A stretch of DNA of 64,000 nucleotides from Metarhizium brunneum. Taxonomy: Eukaryota; Ascomycota; Sordariomycetes; Hypocreales; Clavicipitaceae. The DNA lies in contig NC_089422.1 in assembly GCF_013426205.1 (NCBI RefSeq), forward strand, positions 6,200,001 through 6,264,000, given 5' to 3'. A model generated the notes under the pieces. The model saw nothing but the letters and a program-made list of their open reading frames with translations, ran no database searches and had not been told where the DNA came from. Below are positions 11,588 to 22,750 of this stretch, piece by piece; within the stretch, counting starts at the first letter, position 1, and every line of letters starts with the position of its first letter. Made by a program: the position numbers and the translations under genes.

Positions 11588-12444
11588 ATGCACGGCTCTC
11601 CCGCAAAGCAACGCGCCGCCCTGGCACCGCTCGACGCGAACGCAAGGCCGTCCCTGCCGTCTCCCAAAATGCCCAAAGACGGCAGCGTCTCCATCATCCC
11701 CCTCACCGGCGGCTCGTCCCCTCTGAAGAAGAGCCTCTCCTCCTCCCTCACCACCACCAGCGGCACCAAGCGGCCCGCCGAGGAACTGACGCCGCCCGGC
11801 CGCAAGAAGACGTGCGTAGAAGAGGTACGTGTCCCCCTTCCCCTCTCCTTTCCTCCCAAGCCAAGCCAGAATGCTAAACAAACGGGCCCAGGACGCGCGC
11901 CGCTCGAGAACAAGCTCCCCCGACTCGCCCTCCCTCTTCGACACCTCCGCCGCAGAAGGCGACTCCTCGTGGGCCACGGCCGCCACCGAGCCCGACGTAG
12001 GCATCGTCGCCGACGCGCCGGCCCTCCTCGCGCCCCGGCAGAGGGGCACCATGACGCGCGAGCAAGCAAGAGAGGTGAGAGAGCGCGCCCTGGCCTTGCC
12101 GACACGGCACAAGTCACAACCCAGCCAAAGATGGAGAACTAACCAGGGACCCTTTCTTCCTATCTTGTTAGAAAGCAGCGATTCTGCGCCTGCGCCTCGG
12201 CCTCGCGAGCTACAAGGTCCGCACGGGGCAGACCACCGTGCCCTTGGCCGACCTCGAGCGGAAGCCGCTGCCCCGGAAGACGGTCCGCGTGCAGTCACCG
12301 CCGCCGCAGCCGTCTCGGAAACACGCCCACGCCTCGGCCTCCGCCACTGCTGGCGAACCGGGCACCGCGTCGCCTGGTCCGAGTAGTACCCTGTCAAAAG
12401 GCGCTGCGAGCGGCCTCCTCAGCCTGGCGAGGGGCCAGTCATGA
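11588..12444 (+). CDS. Whi5/Nrm1-like G1/S transcriptional repressor
   Basis: Exons 11588-11824, 11892-12074, 12172-12444; predicted 230 aa. Residues ~133-168, split by intron 2, read MTREQARE-KAAILRLRLGLASYK followed by VRTGQTTVPLADL. That is the short GTB motif of the Whi5/Nrm1 family (LRLRL..A.YKVRTGQ), which binds SBF/MBF (E2F-like) factors and represses G1/S genes until CDK phosphorylation. The rest is disordered and rich in S, P and A, with many SP/TP sites (SSPLKK, TPPGRKK, SSPDSPS) that could be CDK targets. The KRPAEELTPPGRKK region (around residues 60-74) looks like a nuclear localisation signal. Introns are 67 and 97 nt with CTAAA/CTAAC branch sites. Which paralogue (Whi5 or Nrm1 type) cannot be decided here. 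Confidence 0.8.
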
Positions 12445-12944
12445 CGCGTCGACGTTTGTTCTTTTCAGGGCTTTTGCTTGGCATGGGAGGAGGGGGAGAG
12501 CAGGCGAGTATAGACCCTTTGCTGCGCGTTTGGTTTCTTTCTTTTTTTTTTTTTTGGGCAGGGCAGGGCAGGGCAGGGCACGTGTTATGGGGGGAAAATT
12601 GCATTGGACTAGCTGGTCCAGACACTGGGTTGGTGTACGGCGCATAGGGACGGCAAGGGATACGACTTGATGGCATTTACAGAATCTACTGGTGTAGTAG
12701 TACCAGACATCTCAATACATGTGGAGCATGGACAGACCACAGAAAACAAAAAAAAAAAACATTTCGTCAAGCGCAGGGCGTGAGGAGACAGAATCGTCTT
12801 ATTCATGTGGGGTCATTTGGAAAATCGTCATGTCCTACTATCCCATTACAAGATGTGCGCGTAAAACGGCTTCCTCACCTTCTTTCACCACCTTGACTCC
12901 ACTCACCCGCTGGCTCATGCTATCTATATATCCTCGACACAAAT
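12445..12944. other. Convergent 3' intergenic region
   Basis: 500 bp between the WHI5-like stop and the aminopeptidase stop. It contains a 15-nt T run followed by five tandem GGGCA units (12556-12580) and a 10-A run near 12750. No gene seen. Confidence 0.6.
12556..12580 (+). repeat. (GGGCA)5 microsatellite
   Basis: Five perfect GGGCA pentamers directly after a T tract, followed by CACGTG-like sequence. It lies in the 3' region of the WHI5-like gene. Confidence 0.9.
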
Positions 12945-14627
12945 CTAGTCCACCAGAATCCTGGGCTCCAGACGCCCGTAGCTCTTGAAGAAGGCTTCAA
13001 ACAACTTTACAGCAAACTCGACATCGGCAGCACCACCCGTCTCGCGGATACTGTGCATGCTCAGCTGCGGGTTACCCAGGTCGAGGGTCCGCATACCCAT
13101 CCTGGCCGCCAGGCCGGGTCCAATAGTGCTGCCGCATGGAGAGTCGTTTCGCACAACAAAAAGCTGGAGAGGCACGCCGGCCAGCCGAGCACACTCCTGG
13201 ACCAGGACGATGCCAGGCGAGTTGGTGGCATACCGTTGGTTTGCGTTGATTTTAATCACAGTGCCCTTGTTCATGGCGGGCTGGTGCGAGGACTCGTACT
13301 TGCCAGCATAGTTGGGGTGAACGGCGTGGGCCATGTCGGCAGAAACGAGGAATGATCGGGACAGAGCCTGCTCATAGGCGGTGGTATCCTCTCCCTCGTG
13401 GTGCACAGCCTCGTAGCTGCCGTCGCTGGAGCTATCTCGGCCGCTGGGTAGCAAGGAAAGACGCCGGATGACGGCCGGCAGCAAGTTGGAATGGGCACCC
13501 TGCGCGGACTGGGAGCCGATTTCTTCGTGATCGAAGCAGGCCGTCATGCGGATAGTCGAGTCATCGTCCAGAGATTTGTCGTTACTAACAGAGGAGATGA
13601 GACCCATGACAGAGCAGTAAGTCATGCCTAGGTTGTCCAGGCGGGGGGAGAAAATGAGCTCGTCTTTCAGACCTCCAATGCAAGATTTCTGGGTATCATA
13701 GAGAACCAACTCAAAGTCGATAATGTCACTGACATTGGCGTTGAGCTCGCTGGCAATAACATCGAGGACAGCGGGGTGGTGGCGCTCGGCCATGTTCTTG
13801 AGGGGCCTGAAGTTCTCGTCCTTGTCGGTTTCCGCGGGTGCACCGTCATCGGAGCTCTTGTTTAGCTCGGCCTCAGCCAGGCCGGCAATTGGGAACAGCT
13901 CAGTCTCCTTGTTAGGGTCAAACTTGGGTTCTCGATCGAGGTGAATGGCCAGAGTGGGAATGCGCAGCAAGGGCTTGTCAATCTTGATGAGCTTCTGTAC
14001 GAAATTGTCTCCCTCCTGGACCAGGACTCGGCCAGCGATACTCAAATCACGGTCGAACCACGAGTGCCAGATGCCGCCACCATATGCCTCGACACCGATC
14101 TGGAGATAACCGACGTTGCTCTTCTTGGAGACGGGCTTGAGGCGCAGGCAGCAAGAATCGGTATGCGCACCGATAATGCCTACTGGGTTTCCTGGGCGCC
14201 ACTTGCGACCGACGGCAAAGGCCACGATGGACGAGCCATTGCGGGTCAGGTAGTACTTGCCACCGGGTTGGACGATCGTGCTCCATGAATCGCGCTCACG
14301 GATCAGTTTGAAGCCCGCTTCTTCGAATCGTTCGGCGGCGCACTGGGTAGCATGGTAGGCTGGGAGCAAAAGTTAGCAACCGATTTGCCCTCCAGCAACC
14401 CCCCAAACCTCCAATTCACTGTGCAGCAGAATGAACCTACGAGTAGGAGAATCATTGACAAAATCAACAAAGTCAAGCGCAGCCTTGGGCGGGGCCATGT
14501 TGGGCGAGGTCGTCGAGAAGCTATGCAATGAAGGGATTCGAGATTTGGTAACGAGCTCGCGTGATTGGTAAGGAGTAACCGAACGACGAAGCAAAGCCGT
14601 GGGCACGACAGAAACTCGCAGAGGCAT
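12945..14627 (-). CDS. M18 aspartyl aminopeptidase, with N-terminal presequence
   Basis: Exons 14441-14627 and 12945-14359; the 81-nt intron splits a Pro codon (SPT-P-YHATQCAAERF). Predicted 533 aa. M18 metallopeptidase signatures are present: GAHTDSC (~residues 126-132, zinc ligand His), SPRLDN (~300-305, bridging Asp), ACFDHEEIGS (~337-346, catalytic/ligand Glu pair) and VSADMAHAVHPNY (~401-413, ligand His). These enzymes remove N-terminal Asp/Glu as large oligomers; yeast relatives are Ape4 and the vacuolar Ape1. The first 43 residues before MAPPKAALDF are basic and Ser-rich with HSFSTTSPN at the end, resembling a mitochondrial presequence. An alternative start at the internal ATG (14498) would give the usual cytosolic form of ~490 aa. 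Confidence 0.9.
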
Positions 14628-15572
14628 GGACGGGAGAGGGGGAAAGGACGAAAAGGACGGGAAGAGGATGTCGCCAAAAGCTGAACGAAGTCTCTCCCCC
14701 CCCCTCGACTTGGGAACTAGCGGGTGGACGTTGCCGGGTGGGGCGAGATGGCCTCTTGATGATTGGTGGCTGTCGAAAGATCCAGGGCTGGGGGAGACTC
14801 CATCATGTGGAGTTCTTACAATACTGGCAGGTGCTTGCTTGTGTTTGCTCCGTCCCCCGCATTAAGCCGTGCGAGTCAACGATGGAGAGACATCCAATAA
14901 ATGGTGCCAGTCAGCATATACGAAGATTGGATGCAAGGATATAAGCCCTCCAGTAGAATTTCATCCAGATCAAGTCCTGATGCCGAAGAACCAACATGCC
15001 AAAGAACAGTCTCGTTCCTTGCCGGCCTGTTTGATATAACTAGGCCGGCCAGCGTCGGCAGTGGGCCCCGAGCATGCATTACTCCGGGTGGCGCCGCCGC
15101 GGCCGGAGGGACGGTACAGATCTATGCATGTACGCACGGTTTCCACTTTAAGGGCCTTGAAGAAAGAGCAGACCACTTGAAGCACCGTCTGAGGTGTAAG
15201 CATAATTGAATCATTTTTTTGCGATTCCCGTTCCATCCCACCGGTATCTAGCTGCCCAAACCCCCGTCCATAGCCAAAAGCATAGCCGCCATGTAAATGT
15301 ACACGATTGCATGATGCTCATTATGCAAAGGGAAAACAAGAAAACACGTGCTCCTGAGCAGCTATGGGGACCTTTATAAAAAGCAAAAAGGAAAGGAAAA
15401 GAAAACCCGCACCCGTTTAAACCACTGCATCTTCTCGTGATTGACATGGATAATCCGCCCTTTTAAACCACTCCAGACGGTATTTGAGCCCAAACTTCCC
15501 ACGCTGATAAAGGTAGACCAAAGGAAGGCAAGCCAAGGAAATTATGTTGCTTTTTCACACCAAAACAGCTCC
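14628..15572. other. Intergenic region, aminopeptidase promoter / RTA1 3' end
   Basis: 945 bp between two minus-strand genes. It should contain the aminopeptidase promoter near 14630-14900. No gene or conspicuous repeat is seen. Confidence 0.55.
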
Positions 15573-16528
15573 TTACTTTCGCTCAGGAGTGCTGGTACCG
15601 CTCTCCTCAAAGTCATGCGAGTTCTTCCTGGCTTCATCCCGACCAAAAACGAGACCAGGGTGACCGAAGCACAACGCAACGGCAGCAATCACAATCACCA
15701 CACCCTCGAGGATGATGAAAGGAATTTCCTCGCGGATTAAGCTGCCATTGTACCCATCCTTCAACTCGGCGACACGGTATGCGCATCGGGCAAGTATGAG
15801 AAGGACAGACGAGGCCAGGCCGAGGAAAAAGGTGTTGAGGCGCCAACCAAAGCTTCTAGTGCGGCCAGACCGCACATATCGAACCATGTAGTCGGCAAAG
15901 CAGACGACAAAGGCGGTCAGGACAACGACCTGCAGAGCCAGACCGGCCATGGAGATATTGACGCCGAGCCGATCGTCGCCGTTAGAGTTGCTCGACATGG
16001 CGCCGCCAGCGGCCTGAAGAATAAGACAGATGACATCAAAGGGAATGAAGATCCAGTAGAACAGCTGCGGATTGAAGCGGGATAGGTCCGGAGCGAAATA
16101 CATGATTGTCTTGGAGAGGGTGACGTAGATGGAGGCGGTGTAGAAGACGGGTGCGATGGTGAGGCAGACTACTCCCGGCCGTTAGTTGGTTTGCGAAACA
16201 AGCGCCGCCGGCTTGTGCAGGACTTACCGATTTGAACCATGAAGCCGACGAAGGAGAAGGGGTTGTTGTAGAGCATGATGCGGCCGGCGTAGCCAATGGC
16301 TTCACTCAGGCATCCGAGAATCATTCCGCCCATGAAGCCCCAGCTTCTCCATCTGAAACCGAGATACCCATGGGCAAGGCCGACCAGGATAAACAGACCG
16401 AGAAAGGTGGCATTAGCAGCCAGCGACGGTCGGAAGCCGTAGATGCTCCATTCGGCGGGACAGTTATCCAGCGTACAGTTTGTGTCGGGACCAACGGTCT
16501 TGACGCCAGGAGGATGAAGTTTCGACAT
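15573..16528 (-). CDS. RTA1-family seven-TM membrane protein (copy 1)
   Basis: Exons 16228-16528 and 15573-16168, 59-nt intron in phase 1 (MVQI-V-CLTIAPVFYTASIYV). Predicted 298 aa with about seven hydrophobic segments. Family hallmarks are EAIGYAGRIMLYNNPFS in TM2-3, LTIAPVFYTASIYVTLSK, the FIPFDVICLILQAAGGAM segment, and FRxxE-type residues near the end (CAYRVAELKDGYNG, EEIPFIILEG). RTA1/RSB1 proteins are plasma-membrane lipid transporters or exporters linked to sphingoid-base efflux and azole/7-aminocholesterol resistance; the substrate here is unknown. The N-terminus has two cysteines (TNCTLDNC) of the extracellular part. The charged C-terminus (RDEARKNSHDFEESG) is probably cytosolic. A second family member lies at 45 kb. 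Confidence 0.9.
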
Positions 16529-18760
16529 TGTTGGGCTATACTAGTGACAAGTCTTTGCTTCGGTGCTGGTAGTGAGAAGCTGTACCCTCTGTGGTCGAAA
16601 GAGTTGACCTTGTAGTTATAGAATGCCTTGTCCTGTGAAGCAAAGGGGGTCAAGCCGACAGAGGAGATCGTATGTATATATTTATATATTTATCACAAAT
16701 GTTCAATTGTGCGAAATGCAAAAGAGCAGCTGGGGCCAGCAAGGGGGCCAAAATAAGATGTGGCCAGCGGATAGTGAATTAAGCTTGTTTCACTTGGACG
16801 TGGGCAGGTCCGTTGATGGACGGAGATGCTTTTGCTTCTCGTCTTGGGCCACGATAAGGCTGCTTCATGGTGGTGGCGGAATCCTCCCGAGTTCAAATAC
16901 ACGAAGCCCCACGTATCTCAAATGCCCATCAATAGTTAACGACGAACTATCTGGTCTTGGCTCCCTGATGCTTCGGAGTGTAGCCGCTCCGTGCCCGGGA
17001 GAGCAGCTCGCCGTCATCCACGGCTCGGCCTCACTGCTCCTGTGCCGCATGGTCGCGGAGAATGGCGTCTTGGCTGTGTCATGAATGGGGACTTGTCAGC
17101 AAACAGCCAGCCCCAGCTCATGCGGGCTCTCCCAGCTCTACGGCTTGGACTCACTCAGCGAGGACGGGGAGGCCATAGACGGCCACGAATCTGGCTAGAA
17201 GAGACGCATGGTGATGAGTATACGAGTTTGCGAGGCGAGTCGGAGCGAGGCGGCTGCAGAAAATGCCGAGCACTCTGCCCGTGTAAATGAGTGGTGTCAA
17301 TGTGTTTGGTGTTTTCTGCCACCCGCCTGGCTGCGAGTCCGAAGGCGCGAGACGGCGAGACTGCACCCGCTGTTGGATGTGGACCAATCAAATGCGACAG
17401 GTCTGGCTGGAGCTGTTATAGCAGTTATTACCCAGCACCTGCCGCGGCGCCTTTCACACGTTACCATGGTCTTGTCCTAAACTCGACCAGTATTCGTTTT
17501 CTCCCAATTGCATCATCATTGTAGGACTTCGGGTTCTATGCCCTGGGGTTTTGTTGTACATTTTCCGTGCGCCTCGAAATCATCTGTATCCAAAACAATA
17601 TGCGAATTCTTTGCCGCATTATCTCGGCATGGGTTGTGAGGTAATATACACCTCTTTGGAGTCAAATCAACGCCGCCGGTGGTCAAATGCTTCTCTCATC
17701 TCACTAGACTCTCAGTCTTGGGCGAGTCATGTCACGCGACCAAGTTGCATATCATGGGGTATTTCTGCAGCTACGTCATTATGCGATAGCGAGATCAAAT
17801 TCAATCTGGTCCCCCATTGGAGGCGGAAGAAAAGGTCTCCTCCAGTAGGCCAATCACCGCCACGGACCGTTTTTTTGTTCTTCGGCAGCGTTGACTCGAT
17901 GAGATGGAGTAATACTTTTCTCCGTAGCCATGTGCTAGCGTCCACGCCCAGCAGAATCCAGAGCCCCAAAACATGGGGGCTGTTAGCCAAGGGACCAAGA
18001 CGCAAGATAATCGAGATAGGGGTGGGTGGGATGCCAAGCAGGGCTGGAGGCGCAAATTGGCGTCGCCTTGGAGATATCCATCACGAGCAGGGCAGCGCCA
18101 TGATAAGCTCAGTTCGTCCAATCCCTACTCCTTACCTGCTAGCAGGCGGCTATCTCCCATGCAGTTGCGACTTCGGGAGCCATTCAACCCACTACCGGGC
18201 ACCGAAACTGGAACTTGACAAGTGTCCCACGCAAATGATGACAAGACACAGGGTGTCGCGCTGCAACTCGGGTCCGGTCTACGGAGTACGGAGCAGACAA
18301 GGCCAGGATCGATGTATCTGGTGGTCAAGGGATAACTACCTCATTCTGGCCGTGTGCCGACGCGGATACCGGTCCGAAAAGCAGAGATAGGGTAAACGCC
18401 ACTAGTCTGGCTGATAAGACATGCCGACGTACATGCATACATACATGCAGCACGCCAGTGCTTGTCCATCCAGCCGCTCTGAAATACTGCCGACGTCTCG
18501 TCTTGTCAGTTTGCCGACGTACCGATTTCGACGGCACCTACAATCGACATCTCTTTTGACTTTTCACGGCCTGGGCCGCCTAGTTCAGTGCAGAGTTGCA
18601 TTCCGTCGACTAGTCCTCGCCTCTTTGCATATCGCGAGACCCCAGTAGTAACCAGGCCTCCCCTTCTCCATTTGCTCTTGGTTACATCTTTCAAGCCACC
18701 TATCAGAAGGAGGAAAGCTGCAAATAATTCTTCTCTTCTGGATTTCGACCCCCAGGCAAC
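16529..18760. other. Divergent intergenic region RTA1/NCS1 permease
   Basis: 2.2 kb containing both promoters. It holds one TACGGAGTA motif at 18280 overlapping a second partial copy (TACGGAGTACGGAG) and several GATAA sites near the permease. A 279-codon open frame at 17551-18390 lacks coding character. The tract 18540-18760 is pyrimidine-rich, probably the permease leader. Confidence 0.6.
18006..18418. promoter_or_regulatory. Cluster of GATAA/GATAAG sites upstream of NCS1 permease
   Basis: GATAAG occurs at 18102-18107 and 18413-18418, and GATAA at 18006-18010 and 18331-18335, all within 760 bp of the permease ATG. HGATAR is the binding site of AreA/Nit2 GATA factors, which activate nitrogen-scavenging permeases in ascomycetes. 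Functional use is inferred from sequence and gene type only. Confidence 0.4.
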
Positions 18761-20566
18761 ATGCCGCTGTCTCACCGCCTAAAGAGCATGGCGGATAGAC
18801 TCGCAGTGGAGTCTGAGGATGGGCTGACGTCGTCCCAACGTATGGTATGCAGCAGAATGCTTCCTCTCTCGGTAGTTGAATCTAACCTTGTTTGCCCCCT
18901 AATTCGCACAGCTTATCAACCATGACTTAAAACCCGTCGAGAAGGCTCGTCGCCAGTGGGGTCCCTGGAATTACGTGGGATTCTGGATCGCTGATTCGTA
19001 CAACATCAACACCTGGATGATTTCGTCGTCAATGGTTGTCGGAGGGCTATCTTGGTGGCAGGCCTGGATTTGCGTTTGGGTTGGCTATTCGATTTCAGCC
19101 TGCTTCATAGTGATGAATGGTCGTGTTGGAGCCATGTATCACATTGGCTTTCCTGTTGCGAATCGAGCATCCTTTGGCATATGGGGTAGTTTGTGGCCAG
19201 TCTTTAACCGTGCCGCCATGGGTAAGTGCCGTGTGACTTGACAGTTTCGTCTGACCCAATATATGCTGCCTGCCTCGTACTGACCGGAAAATATTATGCA
19301 GCATGCATCTGGTATGGAGTCCAAGCCTACATCGGAGGCAACTGTGTGTATCTTATGATTCGTTCAATCTGGAAGTCATGGGATCGCACCACGATGCCTG
19401 GTCCTTTTGAACCGGGCGTGTCGAGCACGCCAGACTTTGTGTCGTTCTTTATTTTCTGGCTTTGCTCCCTCCCTGCCATCTGGTTCCCCGTCCACAAGAT
19501 TCGACATTTGTTTACCGCCAAGGCATGTTTCGTCCCACCAGCGGGCATTGCCTTTTTGATCTGGGCTCTTGTGCGCGCTGGAGGGGTTGGTCCTATTGTT
19601 AAAAAGTCAAACACGATACACGGCGGTGACCTGGCTTGGGAAATAGTCAAAGGCATCATGTCGTCAATTGCTAATTTTGCCACTCTTATCGTCAATGACT
19701 GCGACTTTACGAGATTTGCTCGCAAGCCAAATGATGCTGTCTGGTCCCAGTTATTTGCAATCCCACTCGGATTTGCCTTTACGTCCTTGATCGGCATCTT
19801 CGTGTCGTCATCGTCTAGTGTCATCTATAATGAGCCTATCTGGAACCCTTTAAGCCTGCTGGGTAACTTTATAGATGATGGCGGCGCAGCGCAGCGATTC
19901 GGTGTTTTTGTCATCTCCTTGGCATTCGCTGTTGCGCAACTTGGTACCAACATCTCCGCCAACTCAATCTCTGCGGGTTCTGATATGACAGCTCTGCTTC
20001 CTCGATATATTAACATTCGGCGTGGTGGATATATCTGTGCTGCTATTGGCTTAGCCATGTGTCCGTATAACTTACTCACCAGTGCCAACAACTTCACCAC
20101 CTATCTTTCAGCATATAGCGTTTTCCTTAGCTCTATTGCCGGCGTCATGTCCACTGACTACTATGTTGTCAGGAAGGGCTATTTGAGCGTCAAGGAACTC
20201 TATGATGCACGCAAGACCGGCCCGTATTTTTACACATTCGGTGTAAATTGGCGGGGTTACACGGCATATATTGCCGGAATTCTCATTAACGTTGTTGGAT
20301 TCGCTGGCGCCGTAGGTCAACAGGTGCCAAAAGGGGCGACATACATATACAACCTCAACTTCTTCTGTGGTTTCATTGTTTCATCCTTGACGTACTGGGG
20401 TCTCTGTAAAATCTCCCCGGTACCAGAAACAAGTGACCAGTGGTTGGAGGTTGGGGGTGCGATTGATGATTTGCAAGTTGCATATGATGCTACGAATGAT
20501 GAATATGACGTGGAGAAGGTGACTGCTATGCCGGGAAAAGATGGGAATCGAGCGACGGGATTCTAG
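18761..20566 (+). CDS. NCS1-family nucleobase/allantoin permease (Fur type)
   Basis: Exons 18761-18844, 18912-19221, 19302-20566; predicted 552 aa with about 12 TM segments. Diagnostic stretches are WGPWNYVGFWIADSYNINTW (TM1), GLSWWQAWICVWVGY (TM2), VANRASFGIWGSLWPVFNRA and MACIWYGVQAYIGG (TM3 region), VNDCDFTRFARKP (cytosolic loop before TM6), and QLGTNISANSISAGSDMTALLP (TM8). These place it in the fungal Fur branch of nucleobase:cation symporter-1 proteins (uracil, allantoin, uridine, uric acid; Fur4, Dal4, FurA/FurD). The exact substrate cannot be read from sequence. The acidic C-terminal tail is a likely site for endocytic turnover. Both introns (67 and 80 nt) have standard signals. The start at 18761 gives a short hydrophilic N-terminus; a second Met 10 codons in is possible. 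Confidence 0.9.
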
Positions 20567-20829
20567 AATGAAATCGCGAGCGAGCGAGTGGTTGGTTACT
20601 CACCAAAAGGATTTTGAATAGACCATCCAAACAAGTAAAAGAATTATGAGACGGTGATGATGGATTCGTTGGTATGACGGGGATAACTAACGCCTTTGCC
20701 CATTGATGCGATGTGTTCGCTAGCATTTTTGGACAGCACCCTCTTGACATTGAAACCATAAAAAAAGAACAGAACCAACCAAAACCAGTCTGAGAATCAA
20801 AAGAGGAAAAAAGACAACGAACGGACCCC

Positions 20830-20834
20830 AAAAA
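20830..20834 (-). terminator. Pol III T-run terminator for tRNA-Thr
   Basis: Five T residues on the minus strand, 15 nt beyond the tRNA 3' end; typical RNA polymerase III stop signal. Confidence 0.7.
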
Positions 20835-20848
20835 GAGAAGGTTCAACT

Positions 20849-20920
20849 TGCCCCGTACTGGAATCGAACCAGTGATCTTGTCATTACTAGTGACACGCTT
20901 TACCACTGAGCCAACGGGGC
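20849..20920 (-). tRNA. tRNA-Thr (anticodon AGU)
   Basis: 72 nt without intron. The acceptor stem GCCCCGT pairs fully with ACGGGGC, followed by discriminator A. The D arm contains GGCTCAGTGGTAAAGC. The anticodon stem TGTCA/TGACA encloses the loop CTAGTAA, giving anticodon AGT (read ACN with inosine). The T arm ACTGG-TTCGATT-CCAGT is perfect. CCA is not encoded, as expected for a nuclear tRNA. Confidence 0.95.
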
Positions 20921-22750
20921 TTTTGTTGATAACAGTTTATTCCCTATTTAAGAATATGAAGGTTAGAGCTCCACAAGCTCACTCCGAGGGATGCTTCACA
21001 CCGAACACCACTTACTACTTACTAATGATCACACCGGGAGCGGCCGCTTTCACCCACTCCCAACATTTCCCCTTCCATACCCTCCAATTCACTTTCATGT
21101 TTTTTTCTATCCCCGTCGTTACTTGTGAAACCCCTTATGTGGTGCGACCACTTGGACAATTTCGGCTCATGTGCTCCGTAGCCTTCAAATCGCGGACTTG
21201 CTGATTCCATCCGATGACAGGGGCGCGTGTCCTGAGAAATCTCTAGAAGGGAGACGCCGATGCGCTAATAGGTCCATCTAGTAATACGGCATATTGATGT
21301 ATCGCCAAGCGTGTGCTAATTCATTACTACAGCATCCACCCAATGTTGTCCGTCATGTACGGGTACCGCATCATGATCAGAGACACCTCTGCCTTACGGT
21401 ACGGAGTATAATCGTCCGTTCTTAGCGTGTCATACCCACAAGCCATGATGAGTCTGAATACAGAGGACTCGTGCACGAAGATTCCTGTGCCGAGGCCCAT
21501 TCGTCGGCGGTCATTGTCTTTTCACAAAAGACCAACTATCAGTGGGAGAGAGGAGCCAGCTATCATGGATAGCGGCAATACCACCAGAGTGCTTGTTGGA
21601 TGTAGTCACTGGGTACAGTATCGGCGGTGTGAGCCTGGCAAATATCGCGAGCAGCTTTCCGTTGTATGTAAGTGCTCATCCCATGGTCCCATGGCAACAT
21701 CCCCAGCTTTGATCCGAGCCCGCTGGTCGAGCCCCACCGTATGGGAGGTCACGGAGCAGAAAGAAGCAAATACTCAATGCCAACTCGAGAATGAACAAAC
21801 TGTTTTACAAAGATGTGGCGATGGTCGTTGTGTAGTAGGGGCGTACGTAGCGCTGAGCTGGGCACGGGGAACCGGGGGCCTCGCGATGCAGACGAGCGAA
21901 GCCGCAGAGGAACACTTGACCGGCTTCTGACTACATACTCCGTACTTGCTCACCATCTCGAATCATGCATCGAGGCCCCCGTTTACATTTTTTTGTTTGT
22001 TGGCCCAACGCCTCCACCCCCTTGTTGTTACCGAAAAGAGGCCCCATCTGTCGCTGTACGAGCGCCTCGATGGGCCCGTTGGATAGAACAGTTGAGGATC
22101 TCACACTTGCCCGAGGGTACGGGGTACTGGGTTCTCATGTTCCCCAGGCGGCGCTCGAGCATATACTTTGCCTTTTCCATTTTTGGCCTTGATCCAGATG
22201 TAGACCACGGGTGCAGGTCTCGCCAGACACTGGGATACTCTACGGACACCTGAGGCGGTTGGATGAATTGGACTTTCCGGTGGGCCAAACCGATGGCTAG
22301 AATGGCGGCCTCGCCCTAGCCGTTCTGGTGCTCGTGGTCGTGGTCGTTCCTGCCTGCTCACATGGTTGAAGCCACTCATTTGCTCCCCCACCGCCGCCAC
22401 GACATTAACACCTCGTCAGTTAATAAGCAGAGAGTGGCAACACAAATCCTTTGTTGATTCCCAACCCGTTGACTCTAGACGGACATTACCATCGCCATGA
22501 CCTGCGAGACCAAATGAACTGCAGCCCTGCTGCCTGAACCTGCCCTTCCAATCCTTCCCCCGCCACGGTTTCGGCATCATCCTGGCTAAGCCAAACACCA
22601 ATATCAAGGCCCTGGTTGAAGCAGTCAGCTTGGAGGAATACACAGGCCACTCGCTCGCTCGCCTCGCCAGAGTTGTGATTTCTGCCTTCACCTTATAGCA
22701 ACCAGACCCGGCCGAGAGTCCGGAGGTAGCAGTACACCCAGCAGCAGCGG

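Larger units (their letters stand above)
20567..22750. other. Intergenic region with tRNA-Thr, upstream of Zn2Cys6 gene
   Basis: 2.2 kb with one tRNA gene (20849-20920) and two TACGGAGTA-core motifs (21400 plus, 21936 minus). No protein gene is supportable; open frames at 21427-21930 and 22101-22400 lack recognisable content. Confidence 0.6.

Noticed and set aside
11408..12397. 329-codon antisense frame over the WHI5-like gene
   Set aside because: It is the GC-rich shadow of the sense exons and introns; the sense strand has splice signals and the GTB motif.
17551..18390. 279-codon frame upstream of the NCS1 permease
   Set aside because: No domain, contains a dispersed motif and GATA sites, and lies in the expected promoter.
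21427..21930. 167-codon plus-strand frame between tRNA-Thr and the Zn2Cys6 gene
   Set aside because: No recognisable sequence and irregular composition.
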